Part shown: one piece after another, positions 1 through 11,590 of the stretch
How positions within the stretch are numbered: the stretch's first letter is position 1
Layout of the letters: every line of letters begins with the position of its first letter
Source of the DNA: Pleurocapsa sp. PCC 7327
GTDB taxonomy: Bacteria > Cyanobacteriota > Cyanobacteriia > Cyanobacteriales > Microcystaceae
DNA length: 64,000 nt
Direction of reading: 5' to 3'
Assembly: GCF_000317025.1 (NCBI RefSeq)
Contig: NC_019689.1
Location: 4,387,501 to 4,451,500, forward strand
The notes under the pieces: model-generated
What the model was told of the DNA's origin: nothing
Database searches by the model: none
Seen by the model: only the letters and a program-made list of their open reading frames with translations
Translations under genes and position numbers: made by a program

Positions 1-137
1 GTATCTAGAGTTGCCTCATTCGGAGACCTCCGGCTCGATGCTTGCTTCCAGCTCCCCGGAGCGTTTCGTCGGTCGCTACGTCCTTCTTCGCCTCTGCGTG
101 CCTAGGTATCCACCGTTAGCTCTTTCTAGCTTGACCT
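1..137 (-). rRNA. 23S ribosomal RNA, 5' end (partial)
   Basis: The reverse strand reads the conserved bacterial 23S 5' end: it starts GGTCAAGCTAGAAAGAGC and continues through the block TGGATACCTAGGCACG and the region pairing with 5.8S-like sequences. Only about 137 nt lie inside the window; the gene continues to the left. It is the third member of an rRNA operon read right to left, after 16S and tRNA-Ile. The exact 5' end is set by comparison with the usual start and could be a few bases off. Confidence 0.95.
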
Positions 138-2003
<1,866 letters not shown>

Positions 2004-2364
2004 GTAGAGTTGGTTTGATTGTTGCTCCAAAAACTGTTTTCAGTCTCCGGCATCTTTCGAGGTTTTCCTCGATCGGACTAGACCTCGCTAGTCGCTCGAG
2101 TTATAATTTCTTTTAACAAGGGCTCTGGCAACTTGGCTTTCAAACTATTGTCTTGTCTAGGTTCGGGGCGCTGCTCGAAGCGTTTGCCTCAACCGCGCAT
2201 TTATTAATGTAACTATCTTTTGAGCGTTTGTCAACCTTTTGGCTCAAAAAATTTTTCAAACGCTGGAAACTCTCTTGCTCTGTGTTAGGCAACCGCTCGC
2301 GTCGCGCTCCGAGAACTTAACTCCGAGACGAACCAAGCAGCAGAAAAAAGCGATCGCGAAAAAT
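2004..2364 (-). promoter_or_regulatory. rRNA operon leader and upstream region
   Basis: This 361-nt stretch between ureA and 16S has no gene. From the predicted start near 2199 to the 16S 5' end is a leader of about 195 nt. Upstream of the -35 box the reverse strand is A/T rich (GAAAAATTTTTT), like an UP element. The segment next to ureA carries a HIP1 octamer followed by T6 (reverse strand, near 2350-2358), but I see no convincing hairpin terminator after ureA, so read-through from the urease genes into the rRNA operon is possible. Confidence 0.6.
2206..2234 (-). promoter_or_regulatory. Strong sigma70-type rRNA promoter
   Basis: On the reverse strand a perfect -35 box TTGACA (2234-2229) is followed by a 17-bp spacer and the -10 box TACATT (2211-2206). 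Transcription should start near 2199, about 195 nt before mature 16S. The A/T-rich tract just upstream of the -35 box supports a strong promoter of the kind expected for rRNA. This is read from sequence only; no start site has been mapped. Confidence 0.75.
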
Positions 2365-2667
2365 TCAACGAATGGGATCGTGTACTGTAACTAACTTTGT
2401 TCCATCAGGAAACGTGGCTTCGACTTGTACCTCGTGCAGCATTTCTGGAATACCTTCCATGACGTCGTCTCGCGTTAATAAGGTTGTTCCGTAACTCATT
2501 AATTCAGCGACTGTGCGTCCTTCTCTCGCACCTTCTAAAATGGCAGCAGAGATAAAGGCGACCGCCTCTGGATAATTTAGTTTTATTCCTCTTGCCTTGC
2601 GTCTTTCTGCCAGGAGTGCTGCTGTAAAGATTAATAATTTGTCCTTTTCTTGGGGAGTTAGTTGCAT
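2365..2667 (-). CDS. ureA: Urease subunit gamma
   Basis: The 100-residue protein is the usual length for the small gamma subunit of the nickel enzyme urease, which hydrolyses urea to ammonia and CO2 in the cytoplasm. It starts [20 protein letters not shown] and contains the family landmarks [17 protein letters not shown], the [15 protein letters not shown] helix and the C-terminal [16 protein letters not shown]. It lies 45 bp after ureD on the same strand, so the two are probably co-transcribed. ureB, ureC and the other accessory genes are not in the window; downstream is the rRNA promoter. Urease genes are often split between loci in cyanobacteria, so this alone does not mean loss. Confidence 0.97.
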   Translation of the reverse strand: MQLTPQEKDKLLIFTAALLAERRKARGIKLNYPEAVAFISAAILEGAREGRTVAELMSYGTTLLTRDDVMEGIPEMLHEVQVEATFPDGTKLVTVHDPIR

Positions 2668-2712
2668 TTTTCAGCGGACGGCGACCAGTTATCAGTGATT
2701 AGCTATTTAATA

Positions 2713-3555
2713 TTACATCCAGACTCTGGGTTTGATAACGGAGCGTTTCATAAGTGAAAGACGCAGTAATTGCCAAACTCCTGTAAACCAGTTTCTGACA
2801 TCTGCTGTAGACGAGCCTCGATAACGACATAATAATCCTCGTGCTTGGGTTTGAGTTACTCCGGCTTCCCCCAGATACTGTTTATCGCTCCAGAGGGTTT
2901 GTGCCCGTTCTATTATGTTTTGCGAAACAGGTTTTCCAATCCAGATCAGACTCGCTACGATTGGTTGTCCTGCCAAACCCAAAGAGCTATTAATAATTGC
3001 TTCTCCTGCAGGTAGCCATTGTCGGTCGATTAACAGCGGTTGTCCTTGTTGCCAGATTTCTGTATGAGATCGCCAATTTCCCTCCAAAAATTTTTCGCCT
3101 CTGGCACTGCGTCCTAAGCGAGTAATTTCCCATCCCAGCCAACTAGCTCCAGGCGCTAATTCTACTCTCAAATCTTGCTGATATATTGCCCCGTTGAAAA
3201 TTATCGTTTCCTGAGGCACCCATTCTAAACAAGCACCCGATTCGATTTTGATACGAACTATTTGTTTGGCAAGTTTTCCGTTGCTGCGATAAACTTTTCC
3301 AGCTGCCGCCGTGGTAATTAAAGTATTGGCATTTTCTCTTAGTCGTATTGTTTGGGAAAGACTATCGCCTTCTACGATTCCTCCAGCCGTATGTAAAATG
3401 ACGCTGTGACATACGGATTTGCCTTCGGGATAAAAAGGACGCTGCACTTTGAGGGGAGCTTTAACCAAAGCATGGGTCAGATAAGTAGTATCTCTCTCGC
3501 AACTATAGACTAAATCGAGACTACCATGCCATCCGGAGCCTGGTCGGGTTGTCAT
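2713..3555 (-). CDS. ureD: Urease accessory protein UreD
   Basis: UreD (UreH) is a scaffold that binds apo-urease and, with UreF and UreG, lets nickel enter the active site. The frame runs on upstream to 3708, but the UreD family begins near MTTRPGSGWHGSLDLVY, so I place the start at the ATG at 3555, giving 280 residues. Family blocks seen are the HTAGGIVEGDSL motif, TTAAAGKVYRS and the WLGWEITRLGRSARGE stretch. The extra 51 upstream residues read out of the IS element at 3606-4633 and are not native. The IS end lies only 50 bp before the start and has removed or replaced the native upstream region. No clear ribosome binding site is visible. Confidence 0.93.
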   Translation of the reverse strand: MTTRPGSGWHGSLDLVYSCERDTTYLTHALVKAPLKVQRPFYPEGKSVCHSVILHTAGGIVEGDSLSQTIRLRENANTLITTAAAGKVYRSNGKLAKQIVRIKIESGACLEWVPQETIIFNGAIYQQDLRVELAPGASWLGWEITRLGRSARGEKFLEGNWRSHTEIWQQGQPLLIDRQWLPAGEAIINSSLGLAGQPIVASLIWIGKPVSQNIIERAQTLWSDKQYLGEAGVTQTQARGLLCRYRGSSTADVRNWFTGVWQLLRLSLMKRSVIKPRVWM

Positions 3556-3680
3556 TAGATAAAGTAGTGCTTTTTTTAAACTTGATGGCACTTCTGGGAA
3601 TAATAGAGTTGTCGGGAAATAAAAAACAACAAGAAGAAAGGAACTCAATTTGATGTGAGAGTTCTCAAGCTGGATTAATT

Positions 3681-4328
3681 TTAAGCTGCCATTAAATACC
3701 AATTCCATAATCCTGCTGCGGTTAACATTAACCGATCGTCAAAATCGAGGATTCGATTGCGGTAAATTTGACTGACAGCATCATAACGTTTGACTCCTGC
3801 AAAGGCATTTTCACCAACAACACGAGAACTACTTAAAAGGCGATTTTCTTCTTTTTGAGTTTCATCTAGTTCACCTCCTTTGGGCTTTCGATGAGGTAGA
3901 TGGATGTTGTCATCCTGTTTTTGTAATCCCAGAAATCCTGAATCTACTTCAATCGGAATCTCTTCTGGAATACTTCGTGCAATATCATCTTCATCATGAG
4001 CGCGTTTGTCATGTATTTTTCCTTCTCTGGCTTGAGTCAGAACTAAAACTCTTTTTTTCTCGTCTACTGCTGCTAGATGTTTTCGATTGTGGCGTTTCTT
4101 CTTAAGCGAATAGTTAAGTTTTTGTTTTTCTGGATTTTTGGGTCTTTGAATCGGTCTTTCTGTTCCATCAATCATCACTCTTTTTACCTTGGGATATCTT
4201 ACGAGAAAGGCTTCAATACTATTTAACTTTCGTTCTGGTAAAGCCATTTTCTGACCTAAAGCTGCTTCTAATACTGGCTGTAATCTATGTACCCAATCAT
4301 GAGCCACACAGCGAGCGATGCATCCCAA
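3681..4328 (-). CDS. IS5-like transposase, catalytic part (second frame)
   Basis: This 215-residue frame carries the DDE catalytic domain. The first Asp lies in RVMIDGTERPIQRP, the second probably in EVDSGFLGLQ, and the Glu probably in VVGENAFAGVKRY. The basic block KKKRHNRKHLAAVDEKKRVL and AREGKIHDKRAHDED are typical of this transposase group. Its only possible start is a TTG inside the 3' end of the first frame, so it is best read as the second half of a protein made by a +1 shift from 4297-4587. No intact single-frame version is present here. It may be a programmed frameshift or an inactivating mutation; sequence alone does not decide. Confidence 0.85.
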   Translation of the reverse strand: MGCIARCVAHDWVHRLQPVLEAALGQKMALPERKLNSIEAFLVRYPKVKRVMIDGTERPIQRPKNPEKQKLNYSLKKKRHNRKHLAAVDEKKRVLVLTQAREGKIHDKRAHDEDDIARSIPEEIPIEVDSGFLGLQKQDDNIHLPHRKPKGGELDETQKEENRLLSSSRVVGENAFAGVKRYDAVSQIYRNRILDFDDRLMLTAAGLWNWYLMAA

Positions 4329-4587
4329 AGATAAATCCTGCTAAATCGAATGTCGGATAACATTTGAAATAGAATGAGATGAAAAACAATTTTGCCGCTC
4401 CTGTCTCTAGGATAGCTTTTCTTCCACCTCCTACTGCTCTTTGTCTCAGTTGTTTGTCTTGCTCTGTTATTGTCTGTTGGTAGAACTCATTAAATGTTGG
4501 CAGCAAGGACTCAAATGCTTTTCGATTTAAGCCTGTCAAGGCTCTTAACAATCTGTCTTGTTTGATGACTTGCTCTATCTTCAACAT
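4297..4587 (-). CDS. IS5-like transposase, N-terminal part (first frame)
   Basis: The 96-residue frame starts MLKIEQVIKQDRLLRALTGL, the helical N-terminal domain of IS5-like transposases, and continues through GGGRKAILETGAAKLFFISFYFKCYPTFDLAGFIF, the helix-turn-helix DNA-binding part that precedes the DDE domain. It then ends GMHRSLCGS and stops, while the next frame picks up the family sequence at HDWVHRLQPVLEAAL. Joining the two by skipping one base near 4307-4311 gives a continuous transposase of about 300 residues. Confidence 0.85.
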   Translation of the reverse strand: MLKIEQVIKQDRLLRALTGLNRKAFESLLPTFNEFYQQTITEQDKQLRQRAVGGGRKAILETGAAKLFFISFYFKCYPTFDLAGFIFGMHRSLCGS

Positions 4588-4636
4588 TTGTGACTTCTGT
4601 TTTCTGCTATTATTCCTTATTTCCCGACAAGTCTAA

Positions 4637-4832
4637 TATCACTGGAATTTAGGACTTGCTATTTATGGCACGCATAAAATAATAGCGGGAACCGATGTAG
4701 AAACTAAGTTTTACAATAATTTACTGACACTCGAACAAATTACTCAAGAATATGAGGAGGAGAAATACTGGACTGCCCTGGACTGCCTTGGAAATTGAAG
4801 ACGAACTCCAGGCGCTGAAAGCAACGCTCTAA
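4637..4832 (+). pseudogene. Decayed gene fragment next to the IS element
   Basis: A readable frame from 4637 gives YHWNLGLAIYGTHKIIAG, TDVETKFYNNLLTLEQITQE, YEEEKYWTAL and then stops after DCLGN. At 4772-4791 the 10-bp unit TGGACTGCC(C/T) occurs twice in tandem. Removing one copy restores a frame that continues TALEIEDELQALKATL and ends at the TAA at 4830-4832. There is no start codon in frame, and a stop lies at the IS junction, so the 5' end is missing too. I read this as a broken gene with a small duplication and a lost N-terminus. I do not recognise the family. It ends 11 bp before the next gene. Confidence 0.5.
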
Positions 4833-4843
4833 ATTTTTTATTC

Positions 4844-5311
4844 ATGAAAGCCAGGAAACAATTACCAGTAATTGGTTGGCGAGAATGGATCGAGCTACCA
4901 GAGTTGGGGATTGAGGAAATCAAAGCCAAAATCGATACGGGGGCACGTTCGTCGGCTTTACATGCCATGCATGTCGAATCATTTGAGCAAGAGGGTAAAG
5001 AGATTGTGCGCTTCCAAGTGCATCCCTATCAGCGAGATAGTTATTTTACCGTATCTGCCCAAGCGCAACTTTTGGAGTGGAGACAGATACGGAATTCTGG
5101 CGGAGATACTCAACTGCGACCCGTGATTCAAACAGCCATAAAATTGGGAGGGTTACAATGGTCGATCGAATTGACCTTAACCAATCGAGATGTTATGGGA
5201 TTTCGTATGTTGTTGGGACGTGAGGGAGTGCGCAGGCGTTTTTTGGTCAATCCAGGTCGCTCCTATTTGCTAAGTCATCAACTGGAACGACAAACGAAAC
5301 ATTTCTTCTAA
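4844..5311 (+). CDS. RimB-like retropepsin-type peptidase (ATP-dependent zinc protease family)
   Basis: The 155-residue protein matches the PF05618 family, named ATP-dependent zinc protease in many genomes but with a retropepsin-like fold (RimB type). The family signature is present: GWREWIELPELGIEEIKAKI near the N-terminus, the catalytic-type DTGARSSALHA at about residues 31-41, and the C-terminal block NRDVMGFRMLLGREGV. Family members often work with RimK-type glutamate ligases; no rimK lies nearby in this window. The ATG has no clear Shine-Dalgarno sequence. A strong hairpin terminator follows at 5392-5441. Function beyond the family assignment is inferred. Confidence 0.85.
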   Translation: MKARKQLPVIGWREWIELPELGIEEIKAKIDTGARSSALHAMHVESFEQEGKEIVRFQVHPYQRDSYFTVSAQAQLLEWRQIRNSGGDTQLRPVIQTAIKLGGLQWSIELTLTNRDVMGFRMLLGREGVRRRFLVNPGRSYLLSHQLERQTKHFF

Positions 5312-5391
5312 ATTTGAGAAATTTCTTCAAATATAGTGACAAATTCTTCGGTCTTGATTATACTTTATGTTGTGTGAGGAGCGAACCAGTT

Positions 5392-5441
5392 AGAGAACCG
5401 AGACGAAACACGGCCAGTCGTCGGTTCTCTTTCTGATTTTT
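5392..5441 (+). terminator. Intrinsic terminator after the RimB-like gene
   Basis: A 10-bp perfect stem, AGAGAACCGA with TCGGTTCTCT, encloses a loop of about 19 nt and is followed on the + strand by a T-rich run TTCTGATTTTT. It lies 81 bp after the stop at 5311. The LapA-like gene converges from the other side at 5457, and the hairpin could serve both. Confidence 0.75.
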
Positions 5442-5456
5442 AGGGAAATTAAAGCG

Positions 5457-5723
5457 CTAAAATTCAAATTCTTCTAGGTCATCCTCTACCAATCGTCCGC
5501 GCTTGTTTCTTTTTGGTTGCGGCAGAAGCAAAGGTACGATCGCGCCCAGAATCATACCAGCTCCCAGGCAAAAAGATAACAAAACTCCCACAGGAATCTG
5601 AATCGATGCAAAGGTCAGGAATTTCAGGGAAACTGCCTCGATATTTTGGATTGAGAACACAGCGATCGCCCCAACCCAAGCAGCCATGACGATAGAAGTT
5701 AGCAAGGATGTAAAAGTTTTCAT
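5457..5723 (-). CDS. LapA-like (DUF1049) small membrane protein
   Basis: The 88-residue protein has two predicted membrane helices, at about residues 6-25 (LLTSIVMAAWVGAIAVFSIQ) and 41-64 (IQIPVGVLLSFCLGAGMILGA), separated by the short NIEAVSLKFL segment that is the signature of the LapA/DUF1049 domain. The C-terminus is a charged cytoplasmic tail. In Escherichia coli LapA helps control lipopolysaccharide assembly; the role in cyanobacteria is not established. It is transcribed alone, away from ilvH. Confidence 0.8.
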   Translation of the reverse strand: MKTFTSLLTSIVMAAWVGAIAVFSIQNIEAVSLKFLTFASIQIPVGVLLSFCLGAGMILGAIVPLLLPQPKRNKRGRLVEDDLEEFEF

Positions 5724-5891
5724 ATTACCATCATAGTGAATATCTTTGAGCCATTCTAAGCTGCCGAATGTTAAGAGAGTCAGTAGCTTGAAATGGCGAA
5801 GAGTCGTTGCGTGATAAGATGATGGACTCTAGTATGAAGAATGTAACTTAATCCTCAAACTCCTAGATTTCAGTATAAGTTCGCGATCGCA

Positions 5892-6410
5892 ATGAAACAC
5901 ACACTTTCAGTTCTAGTTGAAGACGAAGCAGGGGTTTTGACCCGAATCGCTGGTTTATTTGCTCGCCGTGGTTTTAACATCGAAAGTTTAGCTGTAGGAC
6001 CAGCAGAACAAGTTGGGATTTCTCGAATTACGATGGTGGTGCCGGGAGACGAGCGCATTATCGAGCAACTGACTAAGCAACTCTACAAGCTAATCAACGT
6101 CCTGAAAGTGCAAGATATTACAGAAATTCCCTGTGTAGAACGGGAATTGATGTTGGTAAAAGTGAATGCGACATCTTCTAATCGTGCGGAAGTGATTGAA
6201 TTAGCGCAAGTCTTTCGCGCCCGCATCGTCGATATTTCTGAAGAGACTCTGACTGTAGAGGTTGTAGGCGATCCCGGAAAAATGGTTGCGATCGTACAGA
6301 TGTTAAATAAATTTGGTATTAGAGAAATTGCCCGCACTGGAAAGATTGCCTTAATCCGTGAATCGGGAGTTAATACAGAGTATCTTAAATCTCTGGAAGC
6401 GAAAGTTTAG
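5892..6410 (+). CDS. ilvH: Acetolactate synthase small (regulatory) subunit
   Basis: This 172-residue protein is the regulatory subunit of acetohydroxyacid synthase, the first common step of valine, leucine and isoleucine synthesis. It binds valine and stimulates the large subunit IlvB. The N-terminal ACT domain is clear: [29 protein letters not shown], followed by [11 protein letters not shown]. The second ACT-like half contains [10 protein letters not shown] and [10 protein letters not shown]. Length matches the bacterial family. A HIP1 site lies immediately before the ATG. The large subunit gene is not in the window. Confidence 0.97.
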   Translation: MKHTLSVLVEDEAGVLTRIAGLFARRGFNIESLAVGPAEQVGISRITMVVPGDERIIEQLTKQLYKLINVLKVQDITEIPCVERELMLVKVNATSSNRAEVIELAQVFRARIVDISEETLTVEVVGDPGKMVAIVQMLNKFGIREIARTGKIALIRESGVNTEYLKSLEAKV

Positions 6411-6473
6411 CCTGATTCTTCGGCAAAGTCAATTTTGCTATTAGCGATCGCATAATTTTAGATACAAAAAACA

Positions 6474-6520
6474 GGGGTGACCATTGTATTAATAATTAGT
6501 CATCCCCATCATATTTTTCA
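6474..6520 (+). terminator. Possible hairpin terminator after ilvH
   Basis: GGGGTGA (6474-6480) can pair with TCATCCCC (6500-6507) with one bulged base, and a T5 run follows at about 6514-6518. It lies 64 bp after the ilvH stop. The stem is short and imperfect. A second inverted repeat, AACTAGGCA with TGCCTAGTT, lies at about 6521-6561 next to the end of ftsH. Confidence 0.35.
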
Positions 6521-6558
6521 ACTAGGCAATGTTTTAAGCCAACGGCCTGCCTGCCTAG

Positions 6559-8445
6559 TTAAAGTTGCGGCACAAAGCGCTCTTTTTCAGGAACTCGCGT
6601 GTACTCGGCTACGATTTGACGAAACTCTTCGCCGTCAATGGTTTCTTTGTCAATCAACAGATCGACCAAGCGATCGATGACCTCGCGATTGTCTCGAATA
6701 ATTTGCCGAGCAAGGTTGTGACCTTGTTCTGCGATCTCTCGTACTTGTTTGTCAATGCGAGCGGCAACTTCTTCGGAATATTCAGCACGGGTCATTAAAC
6801 CGCCTCCTAAGAATACCTCTCCTTCTTGTCCTTCAAGGGACAAAGGTCCTAAATCGCTCATGCCGAAACGAGTCACCATTTGTCGCGCCAGTTCGGTCAC
6901 TTGTTGTAAGTCGCCGCCTGCACCCGTAGTCACCTCGTCGTATCCAAAGATTTCTTCTTCGGCAGCACGACCGCCCATAGCCCCAGCAATCCGCGCCATC
7001 AGTTGCGATTTGGCTATCAAACCTTGTTCTTCGCTCGGCATAAACCAAGTCAATCCTTGAGCTTGTCCTCGCGGGATCAAGGTCACTTTCTGTACGGGAT
7101 CGTGAGCCTCGACCAAAGTACCGACGATCGCGTGACCGACTTCGTGATAGGCAATTAATCGCTTGCTTTTGCTGTCAACTAGAGGAGTTCCCTCCATTCC
7201 TGCCACGACGCGATCGACTGCATCGTCAATCTCTAACATCGTAATAGCTTCTTTACGGCGACGGGCGGTTAAGATAGCGGCTTCGTTGAGCAAGTTTGCC
7301 AAATCGGCACCGCTAAATCCGGGAGTTCGACGTGCGATTCCTTCTAAAGATACTTCGGGCGCGAGTTTTTTATTGCGAGCGTGGACTTCTAAGATTGCCA
7401 AACGACCTTTAAAATCGGGCGCATCTACAATCGTTTGCCTGTCAAAGCGTCCGGGACGCATGAGAGCAGAGTCTAGTACGTCGGGACGGTTGGTAGCGGC
7501 GATGACGATGATGCCCGTATTGCCCTCAAATCCATCCATTTCTGTCAGGAGTTGGTTGAGGGTTTGCTCTCGTTCGTCGTTTCCGCCGCCGATTCCCGCA
7601 CCACGCTGACGACCGACGGCATCGATTTCATCGATAAAGATCAAACAGGGAGCATTTTCTTTGGCTTTTTTAAACAAATCGCGCACGCGGGAAGCGCCCA
7701 CACCTACAAACATCTCGACAAATTCCGAGCCAGAGATGCTGAAAAAGGGAACGCCTGCTTCACCCGCGATCGCTTTTGCTAGTAATGTTTTTCCCGTTCC
7801 TGGAGGACCGACTAATAGCACGCCTTTGGGAATTCGCGCCCCAACAGCCGTAAATTTTTCCGGTTGTTTAAGGAAAGTGACGATTTCTTGTAATTCTTCT
7901 TTGGCTTCGTCAATTCCAGCTACGTCATCGAAGGTTACTCCAGTTTTAGCCTCCATTTGGAAACGAGCGCGAGATTTGCCAAAGTTCATCGCCTGACCGG
8001 GACCGCCTGGAATATTGCTAGAACGGCGGAAGAGGAAAAATAATGCCGCGATCAAGAGGATGGGAAAAAGCAAATTGCCTAAAAATCCCCAAAATGCTCC
8101 ATCATTGCGGATTGGATGAGCGTCAAGGCTAATATTAGCTTCTCTAAGCTTAGAGATTAATTCTGGCGAATTGGCTGGTAAATCTACGCGCATCCGTTGC
8201 ACGCGATTTTCCAAGTCCGGATCAACTGCTTGGACGATCGCTGTCCGACCTCCTTCATAAAGGTCTACGCTGATGACTCTACCCGCGTCCAGATATTCCA
8301 AAAAACGACCATATGTCATGCGGGTACTTGCCGTATTAGTGCCCGCGTTTCCCGCAACTGGAACGAAGGTTCCTTGCCAGAGAAAGAACCCAATAACCAG
8401 AGCAGGTAGCGTCCAAAGTAGTATCGTTCTCCAAGAAATTTTCAT
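6559..8445 (-). CDS. ftsH: ATP-dependent zinc metalloprotease FtsH (FtsH2-like)
   Basis: This membrane-bound AAA protease degrades damaged membrane proteins; FtsH2/FtsH3 hexamers in cyanobacterial thylakoids remove photodamaged D1. The 628 residues show a first membrane helix at about 5-25, a periplasmic or lumenal domain to about 118, a second helix at about 119-139, Walker A GPPGTGKT at 213-220, Walker B IFIDEID at about 269-275, the second region of homology ending RPGRFDRQ, and the zinc motif HEVGH at 434-438. The N-terminus ([11 protein letters not shown]) and the length resemble Synechocystis Slr0228 (FtsH2). It is monocistronic: a terminator for petH lies upstream. Confidence 0.97.
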   Translation of the reverse strand: MKISWRTILLWTLPALVIGFFLWQGTFVPVAGNAGTNTASTRMTYGRFLEYLDAGRVISVDLYEGGRTAIVQAVDPDLENRVQRMRVDLPANSPELISKLREANISLDAHPIRNDGAFWGFLGNLLFPILLIAALFFLFRRSSNIPGGPGQAMNFGKSRARFQMEAKTGVTFDDVAGIDEAKEELQEIVTFLKQPEKFTAVGARIPKGVLLVGPPGTGKTLLAKAIAGEAGVPFFSISGSEFVEMFVGVGASRVRDLFKKAKENAPCLIFIDEIDAVGRQRGAGIGGGNDEREQTLNQLLTEMDGFEGNTGIIVIAATNRPDVLDSALMRPGRFDRQTIVDAPDFKGRLAILEVHARNKKLAPEVSLEGIARRTPGFSGADLANLLNEAAILTARRRKEAITMLEIDDAVDRVVAGMEGTPLVDSKSKRLIAYHEVGHAIVGTLVEAHDPVQKVTLIPRGQAQGLTWFMPSEEQGLIAKSQLMARIAGAMGGRAAEEEIFGYDEVTTGAGGDLQQVTELARQMVTRFGMSDLGPLSLEGQEGEVFLGGGLMTRAEYSEEVAARIDKQVREIAEQGHNLARQIIRDNREVIDRLVDLLIDKETIDGEEFRQIVAEYTRVPEKERFVPQL

Positions 8446-8605
8446 TTTGTTAGTTTTCTCTAAATGAGCAAAAAACTTGCTTTTCTTAAATTTTATCGGC
8501 TGCTTTTGCTAAGGCTAATAACATAGTCAGAGCCAAATATCTATATCAGCCATGCCAACTTAACTAAATTTAACTTAATTCTCATCTTTACTGCAACCAG
8601 TAAAT

Positions 8606-8665
8606 AAAAAGGCAGCGGGTTAGTCTCCATTGTCTAAAAGACAAAAAGAAGCTATCCCGCCGCTG
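8606..8665 (-). terminator. Intrinsic terminator after petH
   Basis: On the minus strand, AGCGGCGGGATAG can pair with CTAACCCGCTGCC, with a few unpaired bases, and the stem is followed by TTTTTATTT. A small inner hairpin (GTCTTTTAGAC) lies in the loop. It begins about 80 bp after the petH stop at 8742 and precedes the start of ftsH. Confidence 0.6.
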
Positions 8666-8741
8666 TTGATTTCTGTAGTTCATAGCTCATCTGTCGCGAT
8701 CGCAAGATCGACAATGAACGATGAACCATCGACAACGAATG

Positions 8742-10442
<1,701 letters not shown>

Positions 10443-11456
10443 ATGACCGCTCAGCCAGACCGCGTGGTTCTCATTGGAGTAGCCGGAGATTCCGGCTGTG
10501 GGAAATCAACATTTTTGCGTCGATTAACAGATTTGTTTGGGGAAGAGTTTATGACAGTTATCTGTCTGGATGACTATCATAGCCTCGATCGCAAGCAGAG
10601 AAAAGAGCAAGGCGTAACGGCGCTCAATCCTAAAGCTAACAACTTTGACCTGATGTACGAGCAAATCAAAGCGCTCAAGAATGGTCAGGCAATTGATAAA
10701 CCCATCTACAATCATGAAACGGGAACCATCGATCCGCCAGAGAGAATAGAACCTAATAAAGTTGTCGTGATCGAAGGACTTCACCCGCTTTATGACGAGC
10801 GAGTCCGCTCTCTGATTGATTTTAGCGTTTACCTCGATATCAGCGACGAGGTAAAAATCAACTGGAAAATTCAACGGGACATGGCAGAGAGAGGTCATAC
10901 CTACGATGACGTAATCGCAGCTATTAATGCTAGGAAACCAGATTTCACCGCCTATATCGAGCCACAAAAGCAATATGCCGACGTGGTCATCCAAGTTTTG
11001 CCAACCCAACTGCTTGACGACAAGGAAAGCAAGCTATTGCGGGTACGCTTGATTCAAAAAGAAGGCGTGCCCAACTTTGAACCATCTTATCTATTTGATG
11101 AAGGGTCAACGATTGATTGGAGACCTTGCGGTCGCAAGTTAACTTGTGCCTATCCCGGCATTAAAATGTACTACGGACCCGATAATTTTATGGGGAACGA
11201 AGTATCTATCTTAGAAGTGGATGGTCAGTTCGATAATCTCGAAGAAATGATTTATATCGAAAGCCATCTGAGCAAGACGGGAACGAAGTTCTATGGCGAA
11301 ATGACCGAATTGCTGCTGCAACACAAGGATTATCCTGGCTCTAACAATGGAACGGGATTATTCCAAGTCCTTGTGGGGCTAAAAATGAGAGAAGCTTATG
11401 AGAAATTAACTGCTTCTACGACTCCTGCTGCCAAAAAGGCAACAGCCCAAGTTTAA
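10443..11456 (+). CDS. prk: Phosphoribulokinase
   Basis: PRK makes ribulose-1,5-bisphosphate from ribulose-5-phosphate and ATP, a step unique to the Calvin cycle. The 337-residue protein has the P-loop GVAGDSGCGKS at 12-22, with Cys19 in it and Cys41 in TVICLDDYHS; this is the pair whose disulfide turns off plant and cyanobacterial PRK. Other family blocks are PIYNHETGTIDPPE, VVIEGLHPLYDERVR, and RLIQKEGVPNFEPSYLFDEG. The start is supported by AGAGGAAAGCT just upstream. A terminator follows at 11481-11521. CP12, which binds PRK and GAPDH into an inactive complex, is encoded in this window at 46448-46672. Confidence 0.98.
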   Translation: MTAQPDRVVLIGVAGDSGCGKSTFLRRLTDLFGEEFMTVICLDDYHSLDRKQRKEQGVTALNPKANNFDLMYEQIKALKNGQAIDKPIYNHETGTIDPPERIEPNKVVVIEGLHPLYDERVRSLIDFSVYLDISDEVKINWKIQRDMAERGHTYDDVIAAINARKPDFTAYIEPQKQYADVVIQVLPTQLLDDKESKLLRVRLIQKEGVPNFEPSYLFDEGSTIDWRPCGRKLTCAYPGIKMYYGPDNFMGNEVSILEVDGQFDNLEEMIYIESHLSKTGTKFYGEMTELLLQHKDYPGSNNGTGLFQVLVGLKMREAYEKLTASTTPAAKKATAQV

Positions 11457-11480
11457 TCGACGGCTACGTAAGATTTTGCG

Positions 11481-11521
11481 ATCGCGGGAGAGACAGGATA
11501 ACTCTCGCGATTTTATTTTTT
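11481..11521 (+). terminator. Intrinsic terminator after prk
   Basis: ATCGCGGGAGAG pairs with CTCTCGCGAT (one bulge) around a short loop, followed by TTTATTTTTT. It starts 25 bp after the prk stop. The stem incorporates part of a HIP1 site. Confidence 0.75.
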
Positions 11522-11590
11522 GGTTGAGTTAGTGGTTAGTAGCGATCTCGAACGACTAACCACTAACAAATAACAAATAATCAATCGCTT

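Larger units (their letters stand above)
3606..4633. mobile_element. IS5-like insertion sequence, 1028 bp
   Basis: The element is bounded by inverted repeats: left GAGTTGTCGGGAAATAA and right (reverse complement) GACTTGTCGGGAAATAA, 16 of 17 bases identical. The 5-bp sequence TAATA occurs directly outside both ends (3601-3605 and 4634-4638), consistent with a target duplication, although a 3-bp duplication cannot be excluded because the ends are A/T rich. Inside, two overlapping frames on the minus strand encode an N-terminal HTH part and a DDE catalytic part of an IS5-family (DDE_Tnp_4-like) transposase. The insertion lies just upstream of ureD and at the left edge of a decayed gene fragment. 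Confidence 0.9.

Noticed and set aside
3556-3708. N-terminal extension of UreD by 51 residues
   Set aside because: The sequence comes mostly from the IS end and lacks family similarity; the UreD match starts at the ATG at 3555.
6477-6680. Open frame on the + strand near the ftsH 3' end
   Set aside because: It overlaps ftsH and the hairpins before it and has no protein-like pattern.
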